Assembly: GCA_030737875.1 (NCBI GenBank)
Contig: CM060910.1
Location: 632,883,303-632,947,302 of the forward strand
DNA from: Allium sativum
Taxonomy: Eukaryota > Streptophyta > Magnoliopsida > Asparagales > Amaryllidaceae
Direction: 5' to 3'
DNA: 64,000 nt
The position numbers and the translations under genes are program-made. Position 1 is the stretch's first letter. Each line of letters opens with the position of its first letter. The notes beneath the pieces are model-generated. The model did no database searches, had not been told where the DNA came from, and saw only the letters and a program-made list of their open reading frames with translations. Positions 23,560 through 36,411 of this stretch are shown here, piece by piece.

Positions 23560-23849
23560 TCTCCCCTTTTAGTAAATTTTACCCGCGAAATTCCAAGCAA
23601 ACGTGAGCAACCAAGTGCAGACATACCATTCCATATGCCTATCATCCATGAGTAGCCAATTTATTATCCAATCTTGCATCCAACAATCCATGCAATCAAA
23701 ACCCTAACCTAGCATGCAGAATTCTAATAGTGCAAGCCAAATTGGTACAAGTAAGATACGATATATGAGATATACAACTCAAAGAGTTCTGAATGGGTCG
23801 ACCTTATACTCTTTTCCATTTCCTACGTGCAATTTTCTTCGTTCTCGCC

Positions 23850-26270
23850 CTATTGTACCTTGACTAGCTTATCAACCTTCCTCTTAAGCTGTTTTGTGTC
23901 ATTTCCCACGACGCAAAGCCTCTTACAAGGCTTAGTAACTTCAGGCTCGACCTCTAAATCTTCAAACTGATCAGGAGATACCACAATTGAGTCATGCACA
24001 AACTTTCGTAGAAATGATACATGAAACACATTATGCACACTCTCCATCTTCTCAGGTAAATCCAATCTGTAAGCGATCTTTCCAATACGCTCGATAATCG
24101 AAAACGGCCAACAAACCTTAGGGATAGCTTTTCTTTCTTCCCAAAACGAACAACATTCCATATAAGTGAAATCTTAACAAATACTAAATCTCCAACAGAG
24201 AATTTCAGGTCCTTCCGTCACTTGTCGGCATAACTTTTTTGACGATCTTGAGCTGCCTTCATTCCTCATCGAATGGCTTCAATATTATTCGTAGTTTCTC
24301 TTTTCATCTCAGTCCCAAGTACCAATTTCTCACCATCTTCTAACCAACAAGATGGAGAATTATACGGTCTCCCATATAATGCCTTATACGGTACCATCCC
24401 AATACTTGACTGGTAATTGTTGTTATAAGCAAACTCGACTAAATGAAAATGATCTTCCCACGATCCTCCAAAATCCAATGTACAAGCACTTAGAATGTCT
24501 TAGAATACTCGATTAACCCTTTTAGTCCGACCATCTATCTGGGGATGATAAGTCGTATTCATATATAGCTTGGTTCCCAATGTCTCTTGCAAACTTTTCC
24601 AGAATCTACTGGTAAACAACAGATCTCGTTCACTAACAATACTCTTCGAAATCCCGTGGAATCGAACTATCCACTTAAGATATAGCTCAGCCAACTTCGA
24701 TGCCCTTCTAGTCGATCTAACAGGAGTAAACTTTGCACTTTTAGTCAAGTGATCAGCGATGACCCATATACTATCATTTCCCGCTCTTGTCCTAGGTAAT
24801 CCATTGAAAAAATCCATCGACACATGCTCCTACTTCCATGTAGGAACTTCCAATGGCTGCAACAATCCACTCGGCTTCTTCTGCTCAGCTTTAACCAACT
24901 GGCAGTTCATACACTTGTAGATAAATTTCCCAATATCCCTTTTCATACCATCCCAATAGTAGATACGGTTCATAACTCGATACATCTTATTACCACCAGG
25001 ATGAATCGTCAAATCGAGAGTGATGACATTCCCTTAGAACCTCATCTCTCAGTCAATCTAAATCAGGAACAACCAGTTGTCCACCCTTGCGAAGCCAACC
25101 ATCTCGATCGACTTCTTTACCCTTGATCTCCTCTAGTTCTACTCTCATATCTAACCTTCGAACGATTTCCCTAAGCTTATCGTCTCGCTTTTGGCTTTCG
25201 ACAATCCTTTTAGTGAGAGTTGGTCTAATTGATAAGTTTGCTAACGTTTCGGGTTCTAACTCACAATGAGGTCTAAAATCAAATCCGGCAAATACTCGAG
25301 ATGCTTCCATTCCGAGAACATAGCTCCCAAACTTGCATGTCTTCGACTTAATGCATCGGCCACTCCATTACATTTTCCAGGAGTATAGACTATTCCAAAA
25401 TTATATGATGTCAAAAACTCTAACCATCGCTACTACCGAAGATTCAAATTCTTTTCGGAGAAAAGGTACTTCAACGAATTATGATCTATAAATAACTCAA
25501 ATCTAACTCCCGACAAATAATGTCTCCAAATCTTCAGAGTAAATACTATCATTGTCAACTCTAAATTGTGAGTTGGGTAATTCCTTTCGTGCGGCTTCAA
25601 TTGTCGACTGACATAAGCCACAACCTTATCTCTCTGCATTAACACTGTTTCAAGTTCAATGACACATGCATCATGGTATACCACCATCTCTTCATTCCCA
25701 TTAAGAATAGTTAACAAAAGAGCACTGGTCAATCTTTCCTCCAAAATTTCGAAGGCTTGCTCAAACTATGTATCACCTGATTCTTCTTCATCAGTCCGGT
25801 TAACGGTGTAGCTATCTTAGAGAATTCCTTGATAAACCATCGATAGTATCATACCAAACCAAGGAAACTCCTAACATCCCTCGCATTGCTGGGTCGATCC
25901 CAATCTTGAATTGTTGCTACGTTAGCGGGATCCACCGCTATTTCTTTCCCTGATATGACATGACCCGAGAACCACAATTCTTCCTTCCAGAAGTGACATT
26001 TTGAAAACATAACCTTCAGCTGATGCTTTCGTATAGTTTCCAAAACAATTCTTAAGTGTGTCTTATATTCTTCCTCGGTCCTCGAATAAACCGATATGTC
26101 ATCCATGAACACAAGTAAGAACTTATTCAACTGGCCTTTGAAAACTCGGTTCATAAGATCCACAAAATATGCTGTCACGTATACAATCCAAACGGATCAC
26201 CATCCACTCATAAAATCCGGAAGGTGCCCTAAAAGAATTCTTTGGTACACTATCCCTAGCCACTCTCAAC
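23850..26270 (-). pseudogene. Gypsy B2 pol, 3' half (RT end, RNase H, integrase)
   Basis: From 26270 downward: RT C-terminal half with FMDD near 26090 (valine of FVDD changed); RNase H with [13 protein letters not shown] near 25550; integrase zinc-site CMNCQLVKAEQKKPSGLLQP near 24880-24935; core with SMDFFNGLPRTRAG near 24800 and SERD near 24640; then a C-terminal HNVFHVSFLRKF piece. Where gypsy integrases read QSER or QTER, this copy reads RTKR near 24520-24530, so the catalytic glutamate is lost. The chromodomain expected after KLVKVQ is not recognisable. Several frameshifts; non-functional. Confidence 0.9.
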
Positions 26271-27907
26271 TGTTGGAGAAGCAGATTAAGGATCTTAAGG
26301 CAAGTTAAACAATGGAGGGGGGGTGAATAGTGTTTAATGGAATTAATAAATTTTCTTGAAATATTTTTAATCAAACACACAGTATACAAATCACAGAATC
26401 AAACAAACACAAAATCAATTAAATAATGCAGAAAGTAAAAATAAAATCAATAAAAGGAAAGTACATACTGGGATTTTATACTGGTCGGGACTCACCTACA
26501 TCTAGTCCCACACAACGCTGGGTTGATATGGAATTTTATTCAACAATACCCAATTGCAATCCTTGATTTTAGGGCTATAAGGTTACACCCCAACTGATTC
26601 CAAGTACAATGAGGCTTAGTTGATTTACCGAGCCACAAGTTTACACCCAACTAATTTCAGGGACACAATCGCACCTAGTCACTTTAAACGGGATAGGACG
26701 ACACCGTTCTCTTAGCAGTTTTTATAGTATTGACTCTTTAAGACTTGATCTTGAGATCTTTGATTATAAACATCCTATAACTCTTGAGAAGCACTTAAAT
26801 TAAAAGTGATTTTGTTCAAAATTGAAAGAGAAGAAAAGTGATATTATATATATATCGAAATCGATAGAGTATAAGTGTAGAAAATTAAGAAATAAAATAG
26901 TATAATGGTAAGATGTTAAGAGAGGAAGAAGATGATGAAAATTTGTTGAAAAAGTCGAATTCTGGAAGGTATTTATATATTTCCAATAGTCACAACGTTT
27001 CTAAAAGGTTTTGAATTGAAAAGACACTTCTTTTCAAAATTAAAACCCTAACGGCTAGTATGTCGACATACCAAAACCCTAAGTCGACATACCAAAACCC
27101 TAAGTCGACATATGCTAGTATTAAATCAAAAAAATATTTTAAAGCAAAAGTAAATGGTGTTTAAATAATCTATGGTGAATCCAGAGTTAAAACAAACTAA
27201 ATTCCTTTATATTTAAACATTTTTCAAAGGTATAAAATATATTTTAAAACTTATATAAAGATATACTAAAAATAATTAAGAGATTAAATACAAAATGATA
27301 TAAAAGTATAAATATACAAAACTATACATATATTAAAAATTTATTATAAACAAGAAGATTAAACAATATAAGTAGTTAAGAAAAAATTAAGTTTGAAATA
27401 TAAATTTGAATATAAACTTAGTTTTTAGAAATTTAGAAAGTAACTATCAGTAGTTAAAATATTATTAAAATTAAGAAGTATATATTGTGAGTAAGGAAGT
27501 AATTTTGAAAACAAGTTTTAAATTAAGTAAACAAATTTGAAATTATTTCGAAATCAAGTTCAAAATCAGAATTTGAATTTTAAAATCAGAATTTAGATTT
27601 GAAAATAGAATCAAGTGCTAACCAGAGTTTTAATAGAATTTCTAGACATATCGGCTCTATAATTCTTGAACTCTTGATTTCTTGATACTCATGAGTCTTG
27701 AAACTTGAACTCTTATATTTGAAATCTTGATTCTTGTAAACTGTACGGTCTTCAATTATAAAATTCCTGCATAGATTTCCTGTATATATATATATATATT
27801 CTAGAAAATTAAGTTAGTATATATTTTATAACAATAATGATTGAAATAAAGTAGAAACAAGATTATTTTCATCAAAACCATCATCATCTACATCCTTGTC
27901 CTTAGCA
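26271..27907 (-). repeat. 3' LTR of copia D (1637 bp)
   Basis: It aligns along its length with 32196-33809, with roughly one difference per ten to fifteen bases by eye. Near 27060-27112 the motif GTCGACATA occurs three times in a 21-bp direct repeat; the partner LTR has about two degenerate copies. A polypurine tract (minus AAAAAGGGGAGAT) lies at 27908-27920. Confidence 0.88.
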
Positions 27908-27920
27908 ATCTCCCCTTTTT

Positions 27921-29040
27921 GATGGTGACAACCATGGTTATAAAATATTCATACCTGATGTCTCGATTCTTCGATTACTCCCTTTTCCTTTATTAACTCC
28001 CCTTGAAACTACAAACTCCCCATTAATCTAGGCCTTATTTTACAATTCTCCCCCTTTTGTCATCAACAAAACCATATAATCCTAAACTATATACTAATCC
28101 TAAAAACTAAGACACAATTTTAAAACTAAGACTACTAATCCTAAAACTATTCTAAACCAAGTATAATGGTCTTATAATGTGCTTAAGTATAATAGACACT
28201 ACAAACATATATTTATTATATATTTATGTTGTTTTACAATTATATAAGTATTGAAACAGATATATACAAATATTTATGTACATTAGCAGTTACACGAATA
28301 AACGAATATACAAAATATTAAATATTTCTAACGATCGGGGATTCGTGAATTGGACAATTTGGGTAATAAAGATAGAATTCCCCCATTTTTCAACACATTT
28401 CCATCTTTATCGACATACTTCACCAACGCAGATTACTGGATTGTCTTTGTCCATTGCTTGATTTTGATTTTTCCCTTCTTCTTCAACCTCTTCTTCTTTG
28501 TCATCTTCCTCCATCGGATTATGGACTTGAATGTTGGAAGAATCATCTTCAATGATAATTGGATTCTCTTAATTATCCATTATATATTTCTGAAGATTCC
28601 CGATGATCTTCCCATGCTTCTCTTATTGTCAAGCAATTCGATGTTGAATTTCAGTGGGCAATTGAAGGGTATCTTTCATAGAATATTCTATTTTAATTAC
28701 CCTTGCATGTGTCATTCATTGAAAAGGGACTTGAGAACATGTAGATGACAAAAGATAATTGTTTTGGTTATTATTTGACGTGGAAGCCAATATTTTTATG
28801 TTTTAGATTTTTTGTTACAAAAAAAATGAGTGAGAGAAGAATAAATTTCGAAGTAGAGAGTTTAAATAAGAGTTGTAACTAACTTTGGAGGGAATTTTAT
28901 TTTTAAAATTATTCTGTTATATGTTGACATACACATTTCCCTATGCCGGCATATGTACGCTTGTTCTAAAAAAATAGTTTTCTCATATTTTATACTATAT
29001 TTATATTAAATTATTTGATTGTTTTACTTCATTTAAAGAA
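27921..29040 (-). other. Long stretch between RNase H and 3' LTR of copia D
   Basis: About 1.1 kb without domain homology. On the minus strand near 28480-28560 a broken frame has an acidic run (MEEDDKEEEVEEEGKNQ), which may be the relic of an extra reading frame or just low-complexity leader. Plus-strand frames here are antisense shadows. Confidence 0.4.
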
Positions 29041-31960
29041 CAAATTCGTTGTTCTCTTCTTAATTTAGTAAATGTTGCTTCGTTTAATGGTTTAGTTAAT
29101 ATACCTGCAATTTGATTTTCTGTATTAATAAATTCTAGTGAAATATTTTTTTTATTTACATATCTCGTAGAAAATGATGTCTCACATCAATATGTTTTGT
29201 TCTAGTATGATGCATAGGATTTTTAGACAGATTAATAGCACTTGTATTATCGTAGTAAATTGGTGATTTGGTAATATTTAAACCAAAATCTCTTAGAGTT
29301 TGTTGCATATATATTACTTGGGAACAAGCTAAAGCAGAAGATATATATTCTGCTTCAGTTGTTAGCAACGAAATAGTATTTTACTTTTTTCTAAACCTTG
29401 AAACCGGCTAATGACCCAAAAATCGACAAGTCCTACTTGTATTTTTACGGTTTGATTTATAACTGGCATATCAGCATCGCAATACGTAATTAAATCGAAT
29501 GAGTCATTCCTTGGATAGAATATTCCAAAATCTAACATATATTTAACGTACCTTAAAATACATTTTGCGAATTTTAAATGAGGTTGTGATTGATATCTCA
29601 CGCAAAGACAAACGCTATGCATTACGTTGGTCTACTCGCAGTTATATATAATAGAGATCATATCATTCCTCCATAAAGTTTTTGATCTATATCTTTTGAA
29701 GAGTCATCTTTACTTAAGGCTTCATTAGTTGCAATAGAAGTGAGTTTACCTTTTGTACTAACCATATTAAATTTATTAACTAAATTCGTAGCGTATTTTT
29801 CATGATTAATAAATATTCCATTAACCAATTGTCTAATCTGTAATCTAAGAAGAAAGCTAGTTCACCCATGTGACTCATTTCAAATTCTTTAGTCATATTC
29901 ATTGAGAATTGATGGTTCATTTTATTATTAGTAGATCCAAAAGTTATATCATCTAGACAGATTTGTGCTAATTGAATATCTTTTCCATTTCTTTTAATAA
30001 ATATTATATTATCTACCTTACCAATATCAAAATTTGATTGCAATAAATAAGTTCTTAAACGGTCATACCAGGCTCTAGGAGCTTGTTTAAACCATATAAA
30101 TCTTTCTTTAATTTATAAACATGATTAAGAAATTTTCATCATCGAATAACGGAGGTTGTTCAACATAAACATCTTCTTTAACAAGTCCATTTAGAAAAAC
30201 ACTTTTTACATCCTTTTGAAATAATTTAAAATTATTATGATCAGTGAAAGCAAGTAAAATTCTAATAGCTTCTAATCTTTCTACGGGGTCAAAAGTTTCG
30301 TCGTAATCTATTCCTTCTTCTTAACAGTATCCTTGAGCAACTAATCGTGCTTTATTCCTAACGACCCCACCTAGTTCATCCATTTTACTTTTATATGCCC
30401 ATTTAGTTCCTATTATAGTTTTATCCTCTGGTCTAGGAACAAGTTCCCATACATCATTTTCGGTAAACCGATTCAATTCCTCTTGCATAACAAGTATCCA
30501 TGAATCATCAATTGATGCTTCCTTTGAATTTTAAGGTTCAATAGTTGATATAGAAGCTATATTATTTGTATTATTTAATTAATTTTTGGTTCTACCTACA
30601 GATTCAATATCTCTTAGAATATTTTCTACAGGCTGATCTCTTAAAAGCCTAATCTTTTATTACGTTGATTAATATCGTTATTTATTTCATTTGTTTCTTC
30701 ATTATTATCAAATTCATTTTGTCTTAAGTCTTTATAATTTTCAACAAAAGAGACACTTAACGTTTCTTCAATAATATTAATTTTTTAAAACAAAAACTCT
30801 ATAAGCTTTACTTCTATTTGAATATCCAATAAATATTCGTTTATCTAACTTAGGGTCAATTTATCTAAGTTATCTTTAGTATTTAAAATAAAGCATTTAC
30901 TCCTAAAAATTCTGAAATAAGATACCTTTGGTTTCTTTTTGTATAGAAGTTCATATGGATTTTTGTTAGTTAATGGTCTAATTCTATTAAAAATATAGCA
31001 AGTCGTAATGACTGCTTCAGCCCAATTTTTTTGTAAATTACTATCAAATAACATAGTTCTCGCACACTCTTGTATCATACTATTTTTACGCTCAACTACT
31101 CCAATTTGTTGAGAAGTTCTTGGAAAAGAAAAATTATGACTAATACCCTTATATTGTAGAATTTCTCAAAATTTTCATTTTCAAATTCTCCACCGTGATC
31201 ACTACGTATTTCTAATTTTTAAAGATAATAGATTTTTAATTCTTTTATTAAATAATTCAAAAGCATCACTTTTATCTTTTAGAAACAATGTCCAAGTAAA
31301 TCTAAAAAAATCGTCGATAATTACGAATACGTATTTACTATGGTTTATTGACTGTGTTTGAGATGGAACAAATAAATCCGTATGAAGTAATTCTAATGGA
31401 TTTGAAGTGGTAATCTTATCTTCAGACTTAATTTTTTTTTTAAATTTTCCTAATTGATGAGCATCACATAAGTTATCTAAATTGAAATTCATTTTGGGTA
31501 ATGCTCTAACTAAATCTAATCTAGAGATTTTAAATAGATGTTTGAAATTCAAATGACCAAATCTCATATGCCAAATCTAAGGGTCACTTGTGTTGGACAA
31601 AAGACACAAAATATCGTTTGAAATTTTCGTACTTAAAATGTAAATGTTTTTCTTTCTAATTCCTTCAGAAATTATTTTTGAAATATTATCTTCGATAAAG
31701 CACTTATCTTTTTCAAATTTAGTTTTATAGCCTTTGTCGCATAATTGACTTATACGAAGCAAGTTGTGTTTTGAATTCTTAACTAATAAAACATCAGAAA
31801 CAGTAGGGTTTTAGAGTTACCGACATTGCCGATGCCTCATATCCTTTTGATTTATCATCAAAATTAACCATTCCCCCATCTTCATAGACAGTATTACTCA
31901 ACAAGTTTGGATTTCCCATCATAAGTCTCAAACAACCACCATCCATTTATCCCTTTTGAT
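29041..31960 (-). pseudogene. Copia D pol remnant (protease trace, integrase, RT, RNase H)
   Basis: From high to low coordinates: a protease-like trace (DGGCLRLMMGN) near 31930; pre-integrase MRFGHLNFKHLFKI at 31567 with the zinc-site Cys of CDACQ changed to His (CDAHQ); integrase HTDLF and VIIDDFFRFTW near 31300-31420; the integrase C-terminal AEAVITTCYIFNRI at about 31020; RT with the palm box reduced to CLDD near 29960; RNase H ending with TTEAEYISSALACSQ and HTRTKHIDVRHHF at 29156-29368. Multiple stops and shifts. Gag should precede this, but only about 235 bases separate the protease trace from the LTR. Confidence 0.88.
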
Positions 31961-32181
31961 TTGCACCAATTGACCATATATTTTGAATCATCAACAACCA
32001 TTAACATATCTATTTATGTACAACACACCGATTCAGTAGACAACTTGGCTTTTCATAACAATTCAATGCAGACTTATGAAACAATGATGAAATGCAAACA
32101 TATGAACTAGTGTTATGAAAAACTTCACAATTTTCCATTTAAATTTTTTCAAAATTCATATTATGAAAATTTGAAAACTTA

Positions 32182-32195
32182 GCTCTAATACTGAT
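32182..32195 (-). other. Primer-binding site of copia D, mutated
   Basis: On the minus strand the LTR end CTTCAACA is followed by ATCAGTATTAGAGC, a diverged version of the initiator tRNA-Met site. It supports the element's orientation. Confidence 0.6.
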
Positions 32196-33809
32196 TGTTG
32201 AAGATGCGAATTAAGGATCTTAAGGCAAGTTAAACACTAAAGGGGGGTGAATAGTGTTTAATGGAATTTATTAATTCTGTTGAAATCTTTTTGAATCAAA
32301 CACACAGTGTACAGATCATAGAAACAAACAAATACAGAATCAATCACAGAATGCAAAAAGTAAAAATAAAAGAAATAAAAGGAAAGCATACACCGAGATT
32401 TTATACTGGTTTGGGACTCCCCTACATCCAGTCCCATACAACGCTGGGTTGATGCAGAATTTTATTCAACAATATCCAATTGCAATCCTCGATTTCAGGG
32501 CTACAAGGGCACAAACCAACTAATTCCAAGTACTGTGAGGCTTATTTGATTTATTGGGCCATAACTTTACACCCAATCGATTTTCGGGACACAATCCGCA
32601 TCCAATCACTTTAAACGGGATATGACCACAACCTTCTCTTAGCATTTTTTTAGTATTGACTCTATAAGACTTTATCTTGAGATCTTCGATTACAAACAGC
32701 CTATAACTCTTGAGAGGCATTTGAATTCAGAGAGATTTTGATTTAGAATTTAAAGAGAAAAAGAGTGATATGATTTCTATTGAAATCGGAAGAGTATAAG
32801 TGTAGAAAATCAAGAATTAAGTATAATGGTTGGATGTTAAGAGAGGAAGAAAAAGATGAAAAACTGGTGAGAAATTCAAATTCTGGAAAGTATTTATAGG
32901 TTTTCAATAATCACAATGTTTCTGTAAGGTTTTGAATTCAAAAGACACTTCTTTTCAAAATTTAAAAATGCCCTAACGGCTAGTATGTCGACATATCAAA
33001 AACCCTATGTTGACCTATGCTAGTGTTTAATTAAAAAATATAATTTAAATAAAAGTAAATGATGTTTAAATAATCTATGGTGAATCCAAAGTTAAAATAA
33101 AATAAATTCCTTTATATTTAAACATTTTTCAAAGGTAGAAAATATATTTTAAAACTTATATAAAGATATACTAAAAATAATTAAGAGATTAAATATAAAA
33201 TGATATAAAAGTATAAATATATAAAATTATACATATATTGTAAACTTGTTATAAACAAAAAGGTTAAACAATATAAGTAATTAAGCAAAACTTAAGTTTG
33301 AAATATAAATTTAGTTTTAGAAATTTAGAAAGTAACTATCAGAAGTTAAAATATTATAAAACTAAGAAATGTATATTGTGAATAAGGAAGTAATTTTGAA
33401 ATCATTTGAAAACAAGTTTTAAAATTAAGTAAACAAATTTGAAAATATTTTGAAATTAAGTTTAAAATCTGGATTTGAATTTTAAAACCAAAATTTAGAT
33501 TTGATAATATAATCAAGTGCTATCCAGAGTTTTAATAGAATTTCTAGACACACCGACTCTATAATTTTTGAACTCTTGATTTCTTGATACTCACGAGTCT
33601 TGAAACTTGAACTCTTCTATTTGAAATCTTGATTCTTGTAAACTGTATAATCTTCAATTATAAAATACCTGCATAGATTTCGTGTATATATGTATATATT
33701 TTCTAGGAAATTGTGCTAGTATATATTTTATAACAATAATGATTGAAACAAAGTAGAAACAAGGTTGTTGTCGTCAAAACCATCATCATCAACATCCTAG
33801 TCCTTAACA
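32196..33809 (-). repeat. 5' LTR of copia D (1614 bp)
   Basis: It begins TGTTGAAGATGCG and ends CCTTAACA on the plus strand, pairing with 26271-27907. Very AT-rich in its middle third. Confidence 0.88.
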
Positions 33810-35350
33810 TTAACTGGTGAAATCTCATTACCAAATCCATATGGGAAAACACCTTGGCTTTGTGAAGCTGATCAAACAAGTCATCGATTCCTGGTAATGG
33901 ATATTTGTTTTTCTTGGTCACCTTATTCAGCTCCCAATAATCCACACATAATCGCAACGATCCATCAGCCTAAGTCATAAACACAACTGGTGCACCCCAT
34001 TCGGATACGTTTCTTTGAGTGAATACCTTACTCCGAGGATTGCTCACTTGTACCTCTAACTCTTGTTGTTCCCTAGGTGCAATCCACCTAAGAGGAATAA
34101 CAATAGGTCCGGCCTCATCCACTAAATCAGTCCGAAACTCGATCTTTTGCTGTAGTGACAACCCTCTGGCTTCATCAAATACATCAGAAAACCCTCATAC
34201 GATTGGCACAGAATACAACTCATCCTGTGGAATCATAAGCGAATATAAAAAGCTAACTAAAACTCCATCCTCTGGTAGATAACGTATCACAATCGTTCGC
34301 CCTTCCACATTCCCGATTGTCACCTCGAGCCTCTCGCAATCCACAATAACCCCATACTTCTTGAGCCCGTCTATACCCAAAATAATCCCAAACCCAGCGA
34401 AATTCAAAAATAAAGAAATCACACATAAAAGGCCAACCATGACTTGATAAAACTGGACCACGATAAAGCATACAAAGGTTAGACGAACCTTCTACTGGAT
34501 TAGTCACAATTAATGGTCTGTCAATAATCTTAGGTTCTAAACCTAGCTTACAAATAAAAAATGCGATGCTCTAGTACCAAACAAAACTCGAACTGAAACA
34601 CCTTTGATAGAAAGAGTACCTTGCATAACAATACTCTTCCCCTTCTCCTCTGTTGTTGGACACTTCGAGGAAGACGACACAACATCTAAGGCATACACTC
34701 TCACAACCTGCTTTTCTTTTGGTAGTTCTGGACAATTCTTCTTTTGATAAGGAGTCCCAATATATGAATGAGCATACTTTGGTAAAGCTTCAAATTATGC
34801 CACATACTCAAATACTGGTCTACCTCCTTGCTTAAGCTCAATAAACTTTTTGAAGAGTATCGACTTTTGGACCATAGAAATGAACTTCTCTTCAAACTTA
34901 GTTCTAAACTGATCCCAAGTGGTTTGGTCCTTTGGAGTCTCCAAAGTAATAGAGTTCCACATATCCATCGTTCGTCCTTGCGGCTGCATTGATGCTAGCT
35001 TCCTCTTAGTTGCATCGTCAATTCCTAAGTCTCCAAAAAATCCAAACACAAGTATCTAACCAATTTTGAATCTCGACAGTAGGTTCCGTACTAATAAACG
35101 GCTTGCCGCCTAGATAGGTATAATCCTTGCATAACTTCACAAAATCTATAACCCTAGGTGCCTGCACATGAACACCACGCTATACTGCCGCTCCTGGAGT
35201 GGGAGTCCTCCTCATGGTAACTGCTATCATGGCCTCGAACATAGCAGGATAATCAGGTATAGCAAGTGCAGCTCCCGACTGGCTACCCTCGCCTACCCCT
35301 TCAGTCGTAGGCTCATCACTAGCAGCGTGTCTCGAAGTACATCGACTCAT
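33810..35350 (-). pseudogene. Gypsy B2 gag, protease and RT N-terminal half
   Basis: Gag starts at the ATG at 35348-35350 (M-S-R-C-T-S-R). The capsid region at 34795-35049 includes DQFRTKFEEKF and ELKQGGRPVFEYVA. It then jumps from KYAHSY straight to ELPKEKQVVRVYAL near 34740, losing the part that in B1 holds the rest of capsid and the zinc knuckles, so there is an internal gag deletion. The protease motif is damaged (LFGTRAS for LFDTGAS) near 34590. RT follows with [28 protein letters not shown] and [12 protein letters not shown], ending at the copia D insertion. Confidence 0.88.
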
Positions 35351-35524
35351 TCTCTATTTGAAATAAGAGTCAATTCACATTAAAGAAAGCTGCATTGGTG
35401 TTCAAGTGCTTACTACCTACTATACTATACTATATATAATATAGTAATCATCCAATAAAAAATACAAGTACGTCTCTCATACACTATTATGCTCGTGAAT
35501 TTTGGGTAAAATCGATTTAACAAA

Positions 35525-35536
35525 GCTCTGATACCA
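35525..35536 (-). other. Primer-binding site of gypsy B2
   Basis: Minus-strand TGGTATCAGAGC, a perfect plant initiator tRNA-Met site, two bases inside the 5' LTR edge at 35539. Confidence 0.85.
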
Positions 35537-36406
35537 AATGTGACGAACGCCTCATACCTCCTACACCAAACTCAGGAAAAAGTGCGTTGTATAATGTGCT
35601 AGGCCGATATGGGAAAATCGTCAAGGAAGAACAACTCGAAATAAAACTTGTCATATAACTCACAATGCATGGATAATACATAATAATAAAATATACAACA
35701 GGATATAGTTGTGAAGTATAACGGAACAGAAAATCAAATCTTCGTAAAACCATAGAATCTCAAGTACAATACATATCAATATATGAATCCCTAAATACGA
35801 TATGCCTCACTACATCCCTCAGAGTATCAATAACCATCAATATACAGTGGAAATAGAAAAGAAATACTATATAGGTAATAATAGTACGCCAGCCTCCTGC
35901 TCGTCATCGCAAAGCATCAATGGGACCAAACCTGCTACCTGCTACTTAGTCTGCTCATCAACAACAACATGGATGAGAATCCCAAGGTAATAAGAGGGAA
36001 ACATAAAACCTTGAGTTAGACAACAGTCTTAGTGGAGCAATAAAATAACTAACAATAGTTACATAGGATAATATGAGTATAGGAGGATCAACCATCTAAT
36101 CTGTCTACCAACTAATAAGTTAATATGTGAAAATCATCCATTACATGCTGTGAGGATAGGAAAGGACAACCCCGATCCCGCTTATCTTCGACAACCTACG
36201 GTGATAGCCTACCTAGAGAAGAAAACACAAAGTCATCCATAACATTCGTTGCATCCAATATCCAAACTATCACTGACTATAGCCTTGAATCTATCAATAA
36301 CCGAACTTGGTTTCAACGATCAAAAGGGCTAATGGAAAACCCTAGTTCTAGCCAATCTTCCATATGCCATCGTGACTACGAATCTTTTCCTTAATCAACT
36401 AAGACA

Positions 36407-36411
36407 ACTAA
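36407..36411. repeat. Left target duplication of gypsy C (ACTAA/ACTAG)
   Basis: ACTAA here and ACTAG at 45650-45654. The uninterrupted partner LTR reads AACTAGGCCCATC near 21714, so the left copy has one mutation. Confidence 0.75.

Larger units (their letters stand above)
26271..33809 (-). mobile_element. Copia element D, gag-less, inserted in gypsy B2 RT
   Basis: A 7539-bp minus-strand copia element. LTRs are 26271-27907 and 32196-33809 (TGTTG..TTAGCA/TTAACA on the plus strand). The flanking duplication is TCAAC (26266-26270) against TTAAC (33810-33814), one transition apart. The gypsy RT is split inside the FHQ-LRVA motif and reads on after removal. Long LTRs and a long 3' non-coding stretch resemble the Sirevirus group, but that is an inference. 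Protease to RNase H are present in decayed form; gag is essentially absent. Confidence 0.9.

Noticed and set aside
28350..28748. 132-codon plus-strand frame with membrane-like segments
   Set aside because: Antisense to the copia D 3' region, where the minus strand has the acidic stretch.
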